Positions 44,394 to 58,395 of a stretch of DNA of 64,000 nt are shown here, one piece after another; the stretch's first letter is position 1; every line of letters begins with the position of its first letter. The notes below the pieces were generated by a model that made no database searches, had not been told where the DNA came from, and saw only the letters and a list, made by a program, of their open reading frames with translations. The translations under genes and the position numbers were made by a program. This DNA is from Salibacter halophilus (lineage in GTDB: Bacteria; Bacteroidota; Bacteroidia; Flavobacteriales_G; Salibacteraceae): contig NZ_WACR01000011.1 in NCBI RefSeq assembly GCF_008806325.1, positions 40,623 through 104,622 on the forward strand, read 5' to 3'.

Positions 44394-47300
44394 ATGTCCA
44401 TGGCTGATACGAAAAAGAACCAAAGGATTTCATTTGCAACTATCAAGAATCAACTTGATTATCCTGATTTCCTTGATATCCAGGTTCAATCATTTAAAGA
44501 CTTTTTTCAACTCGAGACTACTCCAGATAAAAGAGAAAATGAAGGACTCTACAAAGTATTTGCTGAAAACTTCCCGATAACGGATGCTCGCAACAACTTT
44601 GTACTGGAATTTCTCGATTACTATGTGGATCCTCCTCGTTACTCAATGGATGAAACCATTGAAAGAGGTCTTACTTACAGTGTTCCACTAAAAGCTAAAC
44701 TGAAACTTTATTGTACAGATCCCGAACACGAAGATTTTGAAACAATCGTTCAGGATGTGTACCTCGGTACTATTCCGTATCTCACTCCAATGGGGTCTTT
44801 TATAGTGAATGGTGCAGAGCGAGTTATTGTTTCTCAGTTACACAGATCTCCAGGTGTGTTCTTTGGACAAAGCTATCACGCCAATGGTACTAAGTTGTAC
44901 AGTGCTCGTGTAATTCCATTTAAAGGATCCTGGATTGAATTCGCTACTGATATCAATAGCGTAATGTACGCTTACATTGATAGAAAGAAAAAGCTTCCGG
45001 TTACTACTCTCTTGAGAGCTATCGGATATGAAGGCGATAAGGAAATCCTTGAAATATTTGACCTCGCTGATGAAATTAAAGTTTCAAAAACAGGTCTCAA
45101 AAAAGTTACTGGTAGAAAACTAGCAGCACGTGTTTTGAAAACGTGGTTTGAAGACTTCGTTGATGAAGATACAGGTGAGGTTGTTTCTATCGAAAGAAAC
45201 GAAGTAATCGTAGATCGTGAAACAATTATCGAAGATGAGCATGTTGAGCTTATTCTCGATGCTGGCGTAAAAACAATTCTTCTCCATAAAGAAGATGTGA
45301 ACGCTGCAGATTATGCGATCATTTACAACACTCTTCAAAAAGACCCTTCAAACTCTGAAATTGAAGCGGTAGAACACATTTATCGTGTATTGCGTAACGC
45401 TGAGCCGCCAGACGAAGAAACTGCTCGCGGTGTAATCGAGAAGTTGTTCTTCTCTGACAAACGTTATGATCTCGGTGAAGTTGGACGATTCAGAATTAAC
45501 AAGAAACTCGACCTTGACCTGGACATGGAAAACCGTGTTCTGACCAAGGTTGATATTATTTCTATAATCAAGTATTTGATTGAATTGATCAACTCTAAAA
45601 CAGATGTTGATGATATCGATCACTTGAGTAACCGAAGAGTGCGTACAGTTGGTGAGCAACTTTACAACCAGTTTGGTGTAGGCCTTGCGCGTATGGCACG
45701 TACAATTCGTGAAAGAATGAACGTTCGCGATAATGAGGTCTTTACACCAATTGATCTCATCAATGCGAAAACGCTTTCTTCAGTAATTAACTCTTTCTTT
45801 GGTACGAACCAGCTATCTCAGTTCATGGATCAAACGAATCCACTTTCTGAGGTAACGCACAAAAGACGTTTGTCTGCCCTCGGGCCAGGCGGTCTTTCTC
45901 GTGAACGTGCCGGGTTTGAGGTTCGAGATGTTCACTACACGCACTACGGTCGCTTGTGTACCATTGAAACACCAGAAGGACCAAACATCGGTTTGATATC
46001 TTCCCTTTGTGTTTACGCGAAAGTGAATAAACTCGGATTTATCGAGACTCCTTACCGCAAAGTTAATGACGGTAAAATAGGAACTGAAAAAGGTGATATC
46101 ATTTACCTTTCAGCCGAAGAGGAAGACGGCCGCACAATTGCACAGGCTAATGCTCCGGTGAAAGATAATGGTACATTTGAAAACGACAGAATTAAATCAA
46201 GATACGAAGGTGACTTCCCGGTTGTGGAACCAAATGATGTGAACTTGATGGACGTAGCTCCTAATCAGATCGCATCGATTGCCGCATCACTTATTCCATT
46301 CCTCGAGCACGATGATGCCAACCGTGCATTGATGGGATCTAACATGCAGCGTCAGGCAGTTCCGCTTCTCAAAGCTGAAGCACCTGTTGTGGGAACTGGT
46401 CTTGAAGGCCGAGTTGCTCGTGACTCGAGAGTTCTCATGAATGCTGAAGGTCATGGTACTGTTGAGTATGTGGATGCACGCGAAATCCACATCCGTTACG
46501 ACCAGGATGAAAATGATGAGAAGGTGAGTTTTGACAACGATCCTGTTGTTTACAACCTCACTAAATTCTCCAAAACGAATCAGGGTACTGTTATCAACCT
46601 TAAACCAATTGTAAGAGTTGGTGATAGAGTTGAAGAAGGACAGGTACTCTGCGAGGGTTATGCAACTGAAAATGGTGAATTAGCTCTCGGTCGGAACCTT
46701 AAAGTGGCTTTCATGCCGTGGAAAGGTTACAACTTTGAGGATGCTATCGTTGTAAGTGAGAAAATCGTGAAAGACGATGTTTATACATCAATTCACGTTG
46801 AAGAATTTTCTCTCGAAGTTCGTGATACAAAACGCGGTCTTGAAGAACTTACAGCTGATATCCCTAACGTTTCTGAAGAAGCTACTCGCAACCTCGATGA
46901 ACACGGGTTGATCCGCGTAGGTTCTGAAGTAAATGAAGGAGATATCCTTATCGGTAAAATTACTCCTAAAGGAGAGAGCGATCCAACACCTGAAGAGAAA
47001 CTCCTTAGAGCGATCTTTGGTGATAAAGCTGGTGATGTGAAAGATGCATCACTCAAAGCCGGACCATCAATGCAGGGTGTGGTTATCGACAAAAAACTCT
47101 TCTCAAGGGTTCTGAAAGATAGAAGACAGAGGACGAAGGATAAAGATATCCTCGATAAAATGGATGTTGAGCACGAAAAGGTTGTTACTGAGTTAAAATC
47201 AGAAATGGTTGAAAAACTGTTTGGCATCGTATCTGGAAAAACTTCTCAGGGAGTGTTTAATAACTATCGTGAAGAAGTAATCAAGAAAGGTACTAAGTTC

Positions 47301-48212
47301 ACGCAAAAGATTTTGTCAACGCTTGACTTTGATGAAATCAATCCTGCTGGATGGACGACTGATGATGAAAAGAACGAACTGATTGCTCGCTTGTTTGTGA
47401 ATTACAAACGCAAACTGAATAAAGCAATTGGTGAGTGGAGAAGAAAGAAATTCCAGGTATCTGTTGGTGATGAATTGCCATCGGGAATTGTACAGCTAGC
47501 TAAGGTTTTCGTTGCGAAAAAACGCAAACTGAAAGTTGGTGATAAAATGGCTGGTCGTCACGGTAACAAAGGTATTGTTGCCAAAGTTGTTAGAGAGGAA
47601 GACATGCCATTCCTCGATGACGGAACACCAGTTGATATTGTACTCAACCCACTTGGTGTACCATCACGAATGAACCTCGGTCAGATTTACGAAACAGTTC
47701 TCGGCTGGGCCGGTGAGAAATTAGGTGTTCGCTTTGCAACTCCAATTTTTGACGGTGCACGAGTAGCTGATATCGATGAGTGGGCACAAAAGGCTGATAT
47801 TCCAAAACTCGGTAGAACTTATCTTTACGATGGTGGAACCGGAGAGCGTTTTGATCAGCCATCAACAGTAGGTGTTGTTTACATGCTTAAACTACACCAC
47901 CTCGTTGACGATAAAATGCACGCTCGTTCTATTGGACCTTACTCGCTCATTACGCAGCAACCATTGGGTGGTAAAGCTCAGTTTGGTGGTCAGCGTTTTG
48001 GTGAAATGGAGGTTTGGGCTCTCGAAGCATTTGGTGCTTCAAACATTCTCCAGGAAATTTTGACTGTTAAGTCTGATGATGTTATCGGAAGAGCTAAAGC
48101 TTACGAATACATCGTAAAAGGAGAAAACATGCCTAAACCGGGAATTCCTGAATCATTTAACGTGTTGTTACACGAGATGAGAGGTTTGGGACTTAACATT
48201 TCATTGGAGTAA
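44394..48212 (+). CDS. rpoB: RNA polymerase subunit beta
   Basis: 1272-residue beta subunit. The rifampicin-pocket region ([16 protein letters not shown], about 471-486) looks wild type, with Asp483-type, His and Ser residues in place. Downstream are the Gly-Pro-Gly-Gly-Leu-Ser fork region and a complete C-terminal clamp segment ending Leu-Gly-Leu-Asn-Ile-Ser-Leu-Glu. ATG at the given start or two codons later are both possible. It contains a degenerate interspersed motif (GGTCGGAACC at 46689). Confidence 0.98.
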   Translation: MSMADTKKNQRISFATIKNQLDYPDFLDIQVQSFKDFFQLETTPDKRENEGLYKVFAENFPITDARNNFVLEFLDYYVDPPRYSMDETIERGLTYSVPLKAKLKLYCTDPEHEDFETIVQDVYLGTIPYLTPMGSFIVNGAERVIVSQLHRSPGVFFGQSYHANGTKLYSARVIPFKGSWIEFATDINSVMYAYIDRKKKLPVTTLLRAIGYEGDKEILEIFDLADEIKVSKTGLKKVTGRKLAARVLKTWFEDFVDEDTGEVVSIERNEVIVDRETIIEDEHVELILDAGVKTILLHKEDVNAADYAIIYNTLQKDPSNSEIEAVEHIYRVLRNAEPPDEETARGVIEKLFFSDKRYDLGEVGRFRINKKLDLDLDMENRVLTKVDIISIIKYLIELINSKTDVDDIDHLSNRRVRTVGEQLYNQFGVGLARMARTIRERMNVRDNEVFTPIDLINAKTLSSVINSFFGTNQLSQFMDQTNPLSEVTHKRRLSALGPGGLSRERAGFEVRDVHYTHYGRLCTIETPEGPNIGLISSLCVYAKVNKLGFIETPYRKVNDGKIGTEKGDIIYLSAEEEDGRTIAQANAPVKDNGTFENDRIKSRYEGDFPVVEPNDVNLMDVAPNQIASIAASLIPFLEHDDANRALMGSNMQRQAVPLLKAEAPVVGTGLEGRVARDSRVLMNAEGHGTVEYVDAREIHIRYDQDENDEKVSFDNDPVVYNLTKFSKTNQGTVINLKPIVRVGDRVEEGQVLCEGYATENGELALGRNLKVAFMPWKGYNFEDAIVVSEKIVKDDVYTSIHVEEFSLEVRDTKRGLEELTADIPNVSEEATRNLDEHGLIRVGSEVNEGDILIGKITPKGESDPTPEEKLLRAIFGDKAGDVKDASLKAGPSMQGVVIDKKLFSRVLKDRRQRTKDKDILDKMDVEHEKVVTELKSEMVEKLFGIVSGKTSQGVFNNYREEVIKKGTKFTQKILSTLDFDEINPAGWTTDDEKNELIARLFVNYKRKLNKAIGEWRRKKFQVSVGDELPSGIVQLAKVFVAKKRKLKVGDKMAGRHGNKGIVAKVVREEDMPFLDDGTPVDIVLNPLGVPSRMNLGQIYETVLGWAGEKLGVRFATPIFDGARVADIDEWAQKADIPKLGRTYLYDGGTGERFDQPSTVGVVYMLKLHHLVDDKMHARSIGPYSLITQQPLGGKAQFGGQRFGEMEVWALEAFGASNILQEILTVKSDDVIGRAKAYEYIVKGENMPKPGIPESFNVLLHEMRGLGLNISLE

Positions 48213-48246
48213 TTTGATTTACTGACTTTAAATTATTTTTAGCAAT

Positions 48247-52557
<4,311 letters not shown>

Positions 52558-52561
52558 ATAT

Positions 52562-52587
52562 AAAGCCCCGCTCAGCGGGGCTTTTTT
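52562..52587 (+). terminator. Intrinsic terminator of rpoBC
   Basis: A GC-rich stem AAGCCCCGC/GCGGGGCTT with a very short loop and TTTTTT, 4 nt after the rpoC stop. Confidence 0.95.
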
Positions 52588-52605
52588 ATGCTTAAATATT
52601 GAATT

Positions 52606-52938
52606 ATGAGTGATCAGGATAACAAATCAGGCAATCAGAATCAGTTAAATATTGAGCTTTCTGAAGAAGTTTCAGAAGGAGTTTATTCCAACCTGGCGAT
52701 TATGACGCATTCTTCATCTGAGTTTGTCGTGGACTTTGTGCGTATTGTACCGGGAGCTCCAAAGGCTAAGGTGAAATCGAGAATTATCATGACACCTCAA
52801 CACGCTAAGAGGTTGATGAAGGCTCTGAACGATAACATCTCTAAATACGAGCAAAACTTTGGCGAAATCACTGATCATGAAGGTGGTGGGAACCAAAATA
52901 TCCCAATGAATTTTGGCGGACCAACTACTAAAGCTTAA
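52606..52938 (+). CDS. DUF3467 domain protein
   Basis: 110 residues of the DUF3467 family, small cytoplasmic proteins of unknown function common in Bacteroidota and often next to rpoC. The core Gly-Val-Tyr-Ser-Asn...Phe-Val-Val-Asp-Phe...Pro-Gly-Ala-Pro-Lys-Ala...Pro-Gln-His-Ala-Lys-Arg is clear. The start follows the rpoC terminator by 18 nt. The 3' end overlaps that of the convergent patatin gene by 4 nt. Confidence 0.85.
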   Translation: MSDQDNKSGNQNQLNIELSEEVSEGVYSNLAIMTHSSSEFVVDFVRIVPGAPKAKVKSRIIMTPQHAKRLMKALNDNISKYEQNFGEITDHEGGGNQNIPMNFGGPTTKA

Positions 52939-55250
52939 TCGGTGACTTTATCGTTGAAGATGAGGTAACCAAAATTGAATAGAATCCTGAATGGATTGTC
53001 ATCTTCACGAGCTACTTCAGGAATGTTATCATAATAATTAAAACTGAGCCCAATAGGTCCTATTGGGCTTTTATATACACCAGTAACACTTCCTATCGTG
53101 TACTGAGATTCCCAGGCTTTTCCTAACTCTGCTTTTCTCGTTGTAGTGTTTTTGGTGATTTCTTTGTAAGGCTGAAAGAGGTAACCTTCTGCACGAATAT
53201 GCCAGTTATCAGATATTTTGTACAAAATCTTGAGCCCACCAGCTCCGTACTGCAAGGCTCTGAAAGATTCCATGAATAATGTTTTGCTATCTACTGTTGG
53301 CTGAAATGCAGGAGCTCTTGCAATGGTTGCTGTATAGTTTTGTAATAAGTCCTGAGAGGAATACGCAATGTCTGTCATCCAGCCAATTCTAAACCTGCGT
53401 TTGGAGAAAAAATAATTTTCAAATTGGAACCTGGCTATAAACCATTTGTGTTCTTCCTTTAGTTTGTTATCAAAAAGAGCAGTTGTACCTGGTTCCTGAT
53501 ATTCGTTTCCCTGTAAGTACTGTACTGAAAGTCCAATCTTTTTTCCTTTTGTTGGATAATGAGGATCGTTCAGGTTGTTTTGAAGATAACCGATCTTTGA
53601 GTACCAGCCTTCCTGAATTGAGACATCAGCAGTATCTACGGCATTAAAGTCTTTCGTTTGGTAATAATCGTCAATCATTTTAAAGTATCCTCCGTCAGCA
53701 TAAAGCTTGCCTCTGTTACCGATTGATACAGCGCCTTCTAACCCGGCATAAATTTCTCGAAGTACAATATATGAAGGTCGTTCATCTGACAGAATTGATG
53801 TGTAGCCGCTTTCAAAGTAATTGAATCGGTGAAGCGTTATGTGAGGTTTTAGGTAGAATGGGATTCTTCCGGGAGTGTAGAGGTTTATATCACCGTGTAT
53901 TGCATCGTATAACCTTCCAAAATGAAAAGTGGCTTGTGGTTGGAATCCAATACGAGACATGTAATTGTACTTGGCCCCAATAAATCCATGAGAAACTGAT
54001 CTCGATGCGAAGTTGCCACCAAACGAAACTTCAAATTCACTTTCCTTTTGAATATCAACTTCAAAGGTGTAGCTGGAATCATCGTAGTTGTAGCATAAAT
54101 CGGGGAGGGCAGATTTAATAAAAGGATCAGTATTTAGTCGGTAATAATCGTTTTCTAATTCAGGTAGGGTAAGAGTTCCGTTTCTGGTCAAATCATGAAA
54201 GGAATTTTTGACGTACTCTTTTTCTTTGCTTTTCAGATCTCTAATATCGAGGTCGTCAATTAAGATATCCGGGTTTTTTTTATGAAACGTAGCTCTTTTT
54301 TGAGCCATTTGAGCGCTATCTATTCTAGTTGTAATTTTAGCCTTTAGCTCATCAATATTTCTGTAAGCTGCAACATACCCTGAATCAATAATTTCCTGAG
54401 CCTTTTCAAATTCAAAAACTCCGTTATTAACCTTGGGTTCAATAATTATTCCCGGAGCACATTTGATGTTGAAATCGGTTCGTCCCATCATCATGCTCTT
54501 TATTTGTGAAAGGACATCCTCTTCATCGGGCTCAGGGTTGTTATTGGCTACTTTACTTCCAATGATGAAATCAGTTTGAAATGATTCACACATTACATTA
54601 ACAGGGAAGTTATTGTAGAGGCCACCATCAAAAAGTAATTTTTCGTTTACTCTTATCGGTTTCAAGTAAAACGGATAAGCCATTGAAGCGCGAACTGCTT
54701 TAAAAAGACTGCCATTTTCAAAGACAACCTGTTTTTTATCGGCTATGTCTGATGCTACACACCTGAAAGGAATCATCAAACTATCAAAGTTGTAGTGAGC
54801 TGCAGCAGCTGCCGGACCCAGGTATTTCATCACCTCAAAATCTATCGCGACTGGTGAAATGAGGTTTGTAGGTAAAACAGCTTTAAACAAACTATCTTTT
54901 GAAAACTTGACATTGATTAAGGAAGGGGTGGGTTCATTTTGAGGAAGAAAGAATTGAAATTCCTCAGCGACTATACCCTGTGACATCAATTGATATTCAT
55001 TAGAGGTGAAAAGTGTTTCTAGTTGCTCAGGTGTGTATCCACTGGCATACATACTACCGATAAGTGCTCCCATTGAAGAACCGGTAATGTAGTCAACAGG
55101 GATGTTGTTTTCTTCCAGAGCTTTTAAGAGTCCGATATGTGCAAGTCCATCAGCACCACCGCCACTCAATACCAAACCAACCTTTTGGTTCTGACCAAAG
55201 CCCAAAACCGAAACCAGAAAAAGTGTGGCAAGTATGAAGCGAACTTTCAT
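52935..55250 (-). CDS. Patatin-like phospholipase fused to POTRA-like region and outer-membrane barrel
   Basis: 771 residues. A signal peptide (about 1-19) is followed by a patatin domain with oxyanion Gly-Gly-Gly (about 30-32), nucleophile Ser59 in Gly-Ser-Ser-Met-Gly and Asp208 in Asp-Gly-Gly, so the Ser/Asp dyad is intact. A POTRA-like segment (about 310-390) and a beta-rich region (about 395-771) resembling an Omp85-type barrel follow. This order matches type Vd autotransporters (PlpD, FplA), in which the lipase is exported by its own barrel. The barrel call rests on strand-like alternation and the C-terminal aromatic segments. Activity and location are inferred. Confidence 0.85.
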   Translation of the reverse strand: MKVRFILATLFLVSVLGFGQNQKVGLVLSGGGADGLAHIGLLKALEENNIPVDYITGSSMGALIGSMYASGYTPEQLETLFTSNEYQLMSQGIVAEEFQFFLPQNEPTPSLINVKFSKDSLFKAVLPTNLISPVAIDFEVMKYLGPAAAAAHYNFDSLMIPFRCVASDIADKKQVVFENGSLFKAVRASMAYPFYLKPIRVNEKLLFDGGLYNNFPVNVMCESFQTDFIIGSKVANNNPEPDEEDVLSQIKSMMMGRTDFNIKCAPGIIIEPKVNNGVFEFEKAQEIIDSGYVAAYRNIDELKAKITTRIDSAQMAQKRATFHKKNPDILIDDLDIRDLKSKEKEYVKNSFHDLTRNGTLTLPELENDYYRLNTDPFIKSALPDLCYNYDDSSYTFEVDIQKESEFEVSFGGNFASRSVSHGFIGAKYNYMSRIGFQPQATFHFGRLYDAIHGDINLYTPGRIPFYLKPHITLHRFNYFESGYTSILSDERPSYIVLREIYAGLEGAVSIGNRGKLYADGGYFKMIDDYYQTKDFNAVDTADVSIQEGWYSKIGYLQNNLNDPHYPTKGKKIGLSVQYLQGNEYQEPGTTALFDNKLKEEHKWFIARFQFENYFFSKRRFRIGWMTDIAYSSQDLLQNYTATIARAPAFQPTVDSKTLFMESFRALQYGAGGLKILYKISDNWHIRAEGYLFQPYKEITKNTTTRKAELGKAWESQYTIGSVTGVYKSPIGPIGLSFNYYDNIPEVAREDDNPFRILFNFGYLIFNDKVTD
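55187..55196 (-). repeat. Interspersed motif GGTCAGAACC
   Basis: Exact copy encoding Gly-Gln-Asn at the signal-peptide end of the patatin protein. It is the first exact copy after the 19-kb gap. Confidence 0.8.
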
Positions 55251-55260
55251 CGGGTCTAAA

Positions 55261-56058
55261 TTAGGTATTTAATTGACGCTTTAGTTGTTTAAAGTATTGA
55301 AAAGATTTGATCATCCTGCTGCCGTACCATGAGAAATACTCACCGTTCACAACCAGCTTTTTACAATTTGGAATTTTTTCCTGGAAAATTTGTAACTCCC
55401 TGGAGCTGTAGGGGAAAGGTTCTGATGTGAACAGCAGTAAATCGGGCTCACTTTCCTCAATTTGATCCATTGTAACCTGCGGATAGCGCTCATCATCACG
55501 ATGAATGGCGGTTTCATAGCCGAGCAACTTTAACACTTCATGCATGTAAGTATCTCGGCCTGCAACCATATAAGGATCTTTCCAAATGAAAACCAGTGCT
55601 TTCCTTTTTCGGTCAGAGCCAATCTCAGCCAACTCATCGAGCAATTGCTGAATTTTGTTGACTAGCTCTACCGCTTTGTCTTTAGTTTGGGTGATTTCTC
55701 CTATTTCCGTCATCATGTCAAGCGCGTCACCAGGCGATTTGATATCACTCAACCAAACGGGAAAATCAGTTTTTAATTTTTCTACCTGCTCTTTAATGTT
55801 CTCTTCCTTATTCCCGATAATTAGGTCAGGATTGATATCCCTGATCTTTTCGATATCGAGATTCTTTGTGCCGCCAATTTTGGGAATATCGGCTACTGCA
55901 TTTTTAGGATGAACGCAAAAGCGGGTAACGCCTTTCACTTTTGACCCCAAACCAAGGTCAAAAAGGAGTTCAGTTTGTGAGGGAACAGTACTCACGATAC
56001 TGTTCACCTCACTCTTTAAGTTTATTTGATAACCAACCTGATCAGTAAATTGGCTCAT
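55261..56058 (-). CDS. Helical-backbone substrate-binding protein (BtuF-like), no signal peptide
   Basis: 265 residues of the class III periplasmic-binding fold (two lobes joined by a long helix), resembling cobalamin or iron-chelate binding proteins: Val-Pro-Ser-Gln-Thr-Glu-Leu (about 26-32), Gly-Val-Thr-Arg-Phe-Cys-Val-His-Pro (about 45-53) and Pro-Asp-Leu-Ile-Ile-Gly. Unlike true BtuF it has no N-terminal signal or lipobox, and no ABC permease or ATPase lies nearby. The start (Met-Ser-Gln-Phe) is 2 nt after the stop of the cysteine-synthase-like gene, so they are coupled. Ligand unknown. Confidence 0.8.
   Translation of the reverse strand: MSQFTDQVGYQINLKSEVNSIVSTVPSQTELLFDLGLGSKVKGVTRFCVHPKNAVADIPKIGGTKNLDIEKIRDINPDLIIGNKEENIKEQVEKLKTDFPVWLSDIKSPGDALDMMTEIGEITQTKDKAVELVNKIQQLLDELAEIGSDRKRKALVFIWKDPYMVAGRDTYMHEVLKLLGYETAIHRDDERYPQVTMDQIEESEPDLLLFTSEPFPYSSRELQIFQEKIPNCKKLVVNGEYFSWYGSRMIKSFQYFKQLKRQLNT
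55611..55620 (+). repeat. Interspersed motif GGTCAGAGCC
   Basis: Exact copy in the substrate-binding protein gene, opposite to its strand. It is read by the gene as Gly-Ser-Asp. Confidence 0.8.
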
Positions 56059-56060
56059 TA

Positions 56061-57050
56061 TTAATCGAGGAATCCTTGTTCTTTCATCCACTCGTCATTG
56101 TAAACTTTTCCCACGTATCGGCTACCGTGATCGTGGAATAGTGCCACAACTTTATCAGTTGGTTTGAGCTCGTCTTTCAGTTGACGAAGTCCCTGGAATG
56201 TTGATCCACAGGAATAACCTAAAAATAGACCTTCTTTACGTGCCATTTCACGTGCTACTAAAGCACCATCTTTATCAGTAACTTTTTCAAAGTGATCGAT
56301 GAGATCAAAGTTTACGTTTTTAGGAAGGATGTCTTCTCCAATACCTTCAGTGATGTAAGAATAGATTTCATTCTCATCAAATTCACCAGTTTCGTGGTAT
56401 TTTTTGAAAACAGATCCGTAAGCATCAACACCCCAAATTTTAATATCAGGGTTTTTCTCTTTCAAGTATTTGGCAACACCTGAGATAGTTCCACCGGTTC
56501 CAACACCCACGATAAAGTGTGTGATTTCTCCGTTGGTTTGTTCCCAAATTTCAGGCCCTGTAGTTTCGTAATGAGCTTTAGTGTTCGACATGTTGTCGTA
56601 CTGGTAAGGGTAAAAAGAGTTTTCGATTTCTTTACTCAATCTGGACGCTACTGAGTAGTAAGATTCTGGGTGATCAGGTGCAACTTCAGTTGGGCAAACT
56701 CTAACTTCAGCACCCATTGCCTTTAGGATATCAATTTTTTCTTTTGACTGCTTATCACTCAATGTGCAAATAAGCTTGTAACCTTTTACAGCAGCTACAA
56801 TAGCTAATCCCATTCCGGTGTTTCCAGAAGTACACTCTATAATAGTTCCGCCCGGTTTAAGTTTGCCTTCTTTTTCGGCATCTTCAACCATTTTAAGCGC
56901 CATGCGGTCTTTAACGGAGTGACCGGGATTGAAATATTCAACTTTCGCCCACACTTCAGCGGGAATATCTTCAGCTATTTTGTTCAGCTTGATAAGTGGC
57001 GTATTGCCAATTGCTTCGATAATGTTGTTGTAAACGCGTTTATCTTTCAT
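56061..57050 (-). CDS. PLP-dependent cysteine synthase / cystathionine beta-synthase-type enzyme
   Basis: 329-residue fold-type II PLP enzyme. The PLP lysine is Lys47 in His-Ser-Val-Lys-Asp-Arg, the phosphate loop is Gly-Thr-Gly-Gly-Thr (about 190), and the substrate loop Ser-Gly-Asn-Thr-Gly is near 75. It resembles the catalytic core of CBS or CysK/CysM but has no C-terminal CBS pair, so it would not be AdoMet-regulated. O-acetylserine sulfhydrylase or beta-synthase activity is likely; which one is unclear. The start is the ATG (Met-Lys-Asp-Lys) 18 nt after the -7 element. Coupled to the BtuF-like gene. Confidence 0.88.
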   Translation of the reverse strand: MKDKRVYNNIIEAIGNTPLIKLNKIAEDIPAEVWAKVEYFNPGHSVKDRMALKMVEDAEKEGKLKPGGTIIECTSGNTGMGLAIVAAVKGYKLICTLSDKQSKEKIDILKAMGAEVRVCPTEVAPDHPESYYSVASRLSKEIENSFYPYQYDNMSNTKAHYETTGPEIWEQTNGEITHFIVGVGTGGTISGVAKYLKEKNPDIKIWGVDAYGSVFKKYHETGEFDENEIYSYITEGIGEDILPKNVNFDLIDHFEKVTDKDGALVAREMARKEGLFLGYSCGSTFQGLRQLKDELKPTDKVVALFHDHGSRYVGKVYNDEWMKEQGFLD

Positions 57051-57073
57051 GTTGCTGTTTTGATTTTGCTCGT

Positions 57074-57081
57074 GCAAAGCT
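57074..57081 (-). promoter_or_regulatory. Candidate cysteine-synthase-like gene -7 element (TAGCTTTG)
   Basis: Exact TAnnTTTG match on the minus strand. It makes the in-frame TTG at 57077 impossible as a start and supports the ATG at 57050. Confidence 0.6.
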
Positions 57082-57135
57082 AACGAATAAAGGGCGGGAT
57101 TAATTCCTCAGGATTAAAAATGTGTTATTTGATGA

Positions 57136-58359
57136 TCAGTCAAATTTAATAGCTCTTACCGGAGAAATTCTGGTAATCACCATTGACGGTATAATCAACA
57201 TGATTGTACACAGTGCTACAGTGCCAAAGTTGAGGAGGAGGATATGCGAAATATCCAGATTGATAGGGACATATGAAATGTAGTAAGTCTCTTCAGGAAG
57301 AGTGATAAACCTGAGTTTTTCCTGCAGCAATGCAATCCCAATCCCTATCAAATTACCCCAAAAGACACCCACAGAAATGAGGTACATAGCATTGTAAAGG
57401 AATATTTTCCTGATGCTCCAGTTCCTGCTTCCCATCGCTTTTAATATTCCGATCATTCCGGTTCTTTCCAAAATCATAATGAGCAGGGCTGAGGTCATGT
57501 TGATGGAGGATACTAAAATGATAAGGATGACGATAATCACAACATTCATATCCTGTAGCTCCAGCCATCCGAAAATATCAGGATATTTTTCCTGAATGTT
57601 GGTTGCGTTGAGCGAGTACGGAATTGCATTGTACACTTCATCATTGGTTTGTTGAAGCGATTCGTAATCTTTCAGATTAATCTCAAAACCGCCTACCTGA
57701 GTAGAGTCCCAGCCGTTGATGCTTTGAACGTGTTTGATATCGCCCAGGAGAATGAGCTCGTCAAACTTACCCATTCCGGTTTTGTAAATTCCCGAGACGA
57801 AGAATCTCCTTGGCCTGGGCTTTTCATTCCTGATGAAGTACACATAGATTTTATCGCCAACATCGAGCTTCATCTTGTCGGCAATGTGTTGTGACACCAG
57901 TATGCTGTCCTTTCGGTTCTGACCAAAACGCGGAATTTTTCCTTTTTCAATGTTGCGCTCAAAGAATTTCCAGTTGAAATCCTCACCAACACCTTTGAAA
58001 ACGATACCCAAAATTTCATCATCGGTCTTTAAAATGCCTGGCTTGGTAGCGTAAACCTGAATATTTTCAACCTGCCTAAAACTATCGGCAGCGGGGTAGA
58101 AGTCCTGATTTTTGGAAATTGGGTGAATATCAACTCCCTGGGCATTATCGAAACTCGAAATTTGAATGTGAGAGCCAAAACCAACCACTTTTTGCCTAAT
58201 CTCGCTTTGAAAACCAGTGAGTATGGCAAAAGACAAAATCATGACAGCAACGCCAACGGCAATACCGCCAATCGCAATTTTGATAATCGGTCGTGTGTTG
58301 CTGGAAGCACTTTTGCGCTCCCCAATCATTTTTGCCGCTATGAATCGTTCAAATTTCAA
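57136..58359 (-). CDS. LolC/LolE-like ABC permease (FtsX family), TTG start
   Basis: 407-residue permease with one N-terminal helix (about 25-50), a MacB-like periplasmic domain (about 55-265) and three C-terminal helices (about 270-395), the LolC/E layout for moving lipoproteins to the outer membrane. No LolD ATPase gene is adjacent. The start is TTG: it yields the N-terminal Lys-Phe-Glu-Arg-Phe-Ile-Ala segment conserved in relatives, while the first ATG is ten codons later. Divergent from the NamZ-like gene, with only 36 bp between the starts. Confidence 0.87.
   Translation of the reverse strand: MKFERFIAAKMIGERKSASSNTRPIIKIAIGGIAVGVAVMILSFAILTGFQSEIRQKVVGFGSHIQISSFDNAQGVDIHPISKNQDFYPAADSFRQVENIQVYATKPGILKTDDEILGIVFKGVGEDFNWKFFERNIEKGKIPRFGQNRKDSILVSQHIADKMKLDVGDKIYVYFIRNEKPRPRRFFVSGIYKTGMGKFDELILLGDIKHVQSINGWDSTQVGGFEINLKDYESLQQTNDEVYNAIPYSLNATNIQEKYPDIFGWLELQDMNVVIIVILIILVSSINMTSALLIMILERTGMIGILKAMGSRNWSIRKIFLYNAMYLISVGVFWGNLIGIGIALLQEKLRFITLPEETYYISYVPINLDISHILLLNFGTVALCTIMLIIPSMVITRISPVRAIKFD
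57915..57924 (-). repeat. Interspersed motif GGTCAGAACC
   Basis: Exact copy in the LolC/E-like gene, on the coding strand. It is read as Gly-Gln-Asn. Confidence 0.8.
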
Positions 58360-58378
58360 TTTAACCCGTTATTTGATT

Positions 58379-58386
58379 TAAGTTTG
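58379..58386 (+). promoter_or_regulatory. NamZ-like gene -7 element (TAAGTTTG)
   Basis: Exact TAnnTTTG match ending 9 nt before the ATG, implying a nearly leaderless message. It sits in the 36-bp divergent gap. Confidence 0.5.
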
Positions 58387-58395
58387 GCCGCTATT

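Noticed and set aside
46793..47227. 144-codon minus-strand frame inside rpoB, Ser-rich
   Set aside because: The Ser-rich composition is the antisense of the Lys/Asp/Glu-rich beta subunit; shadow of rpoB.
58123..58395. Upstream in-frame extension of the NamZ-like gene
   Set aside because: It is antisense to the LolC/E-like gene and would bury the signal peptide; the ATG at 58396 just after a TAnnTTTG element is preferred.
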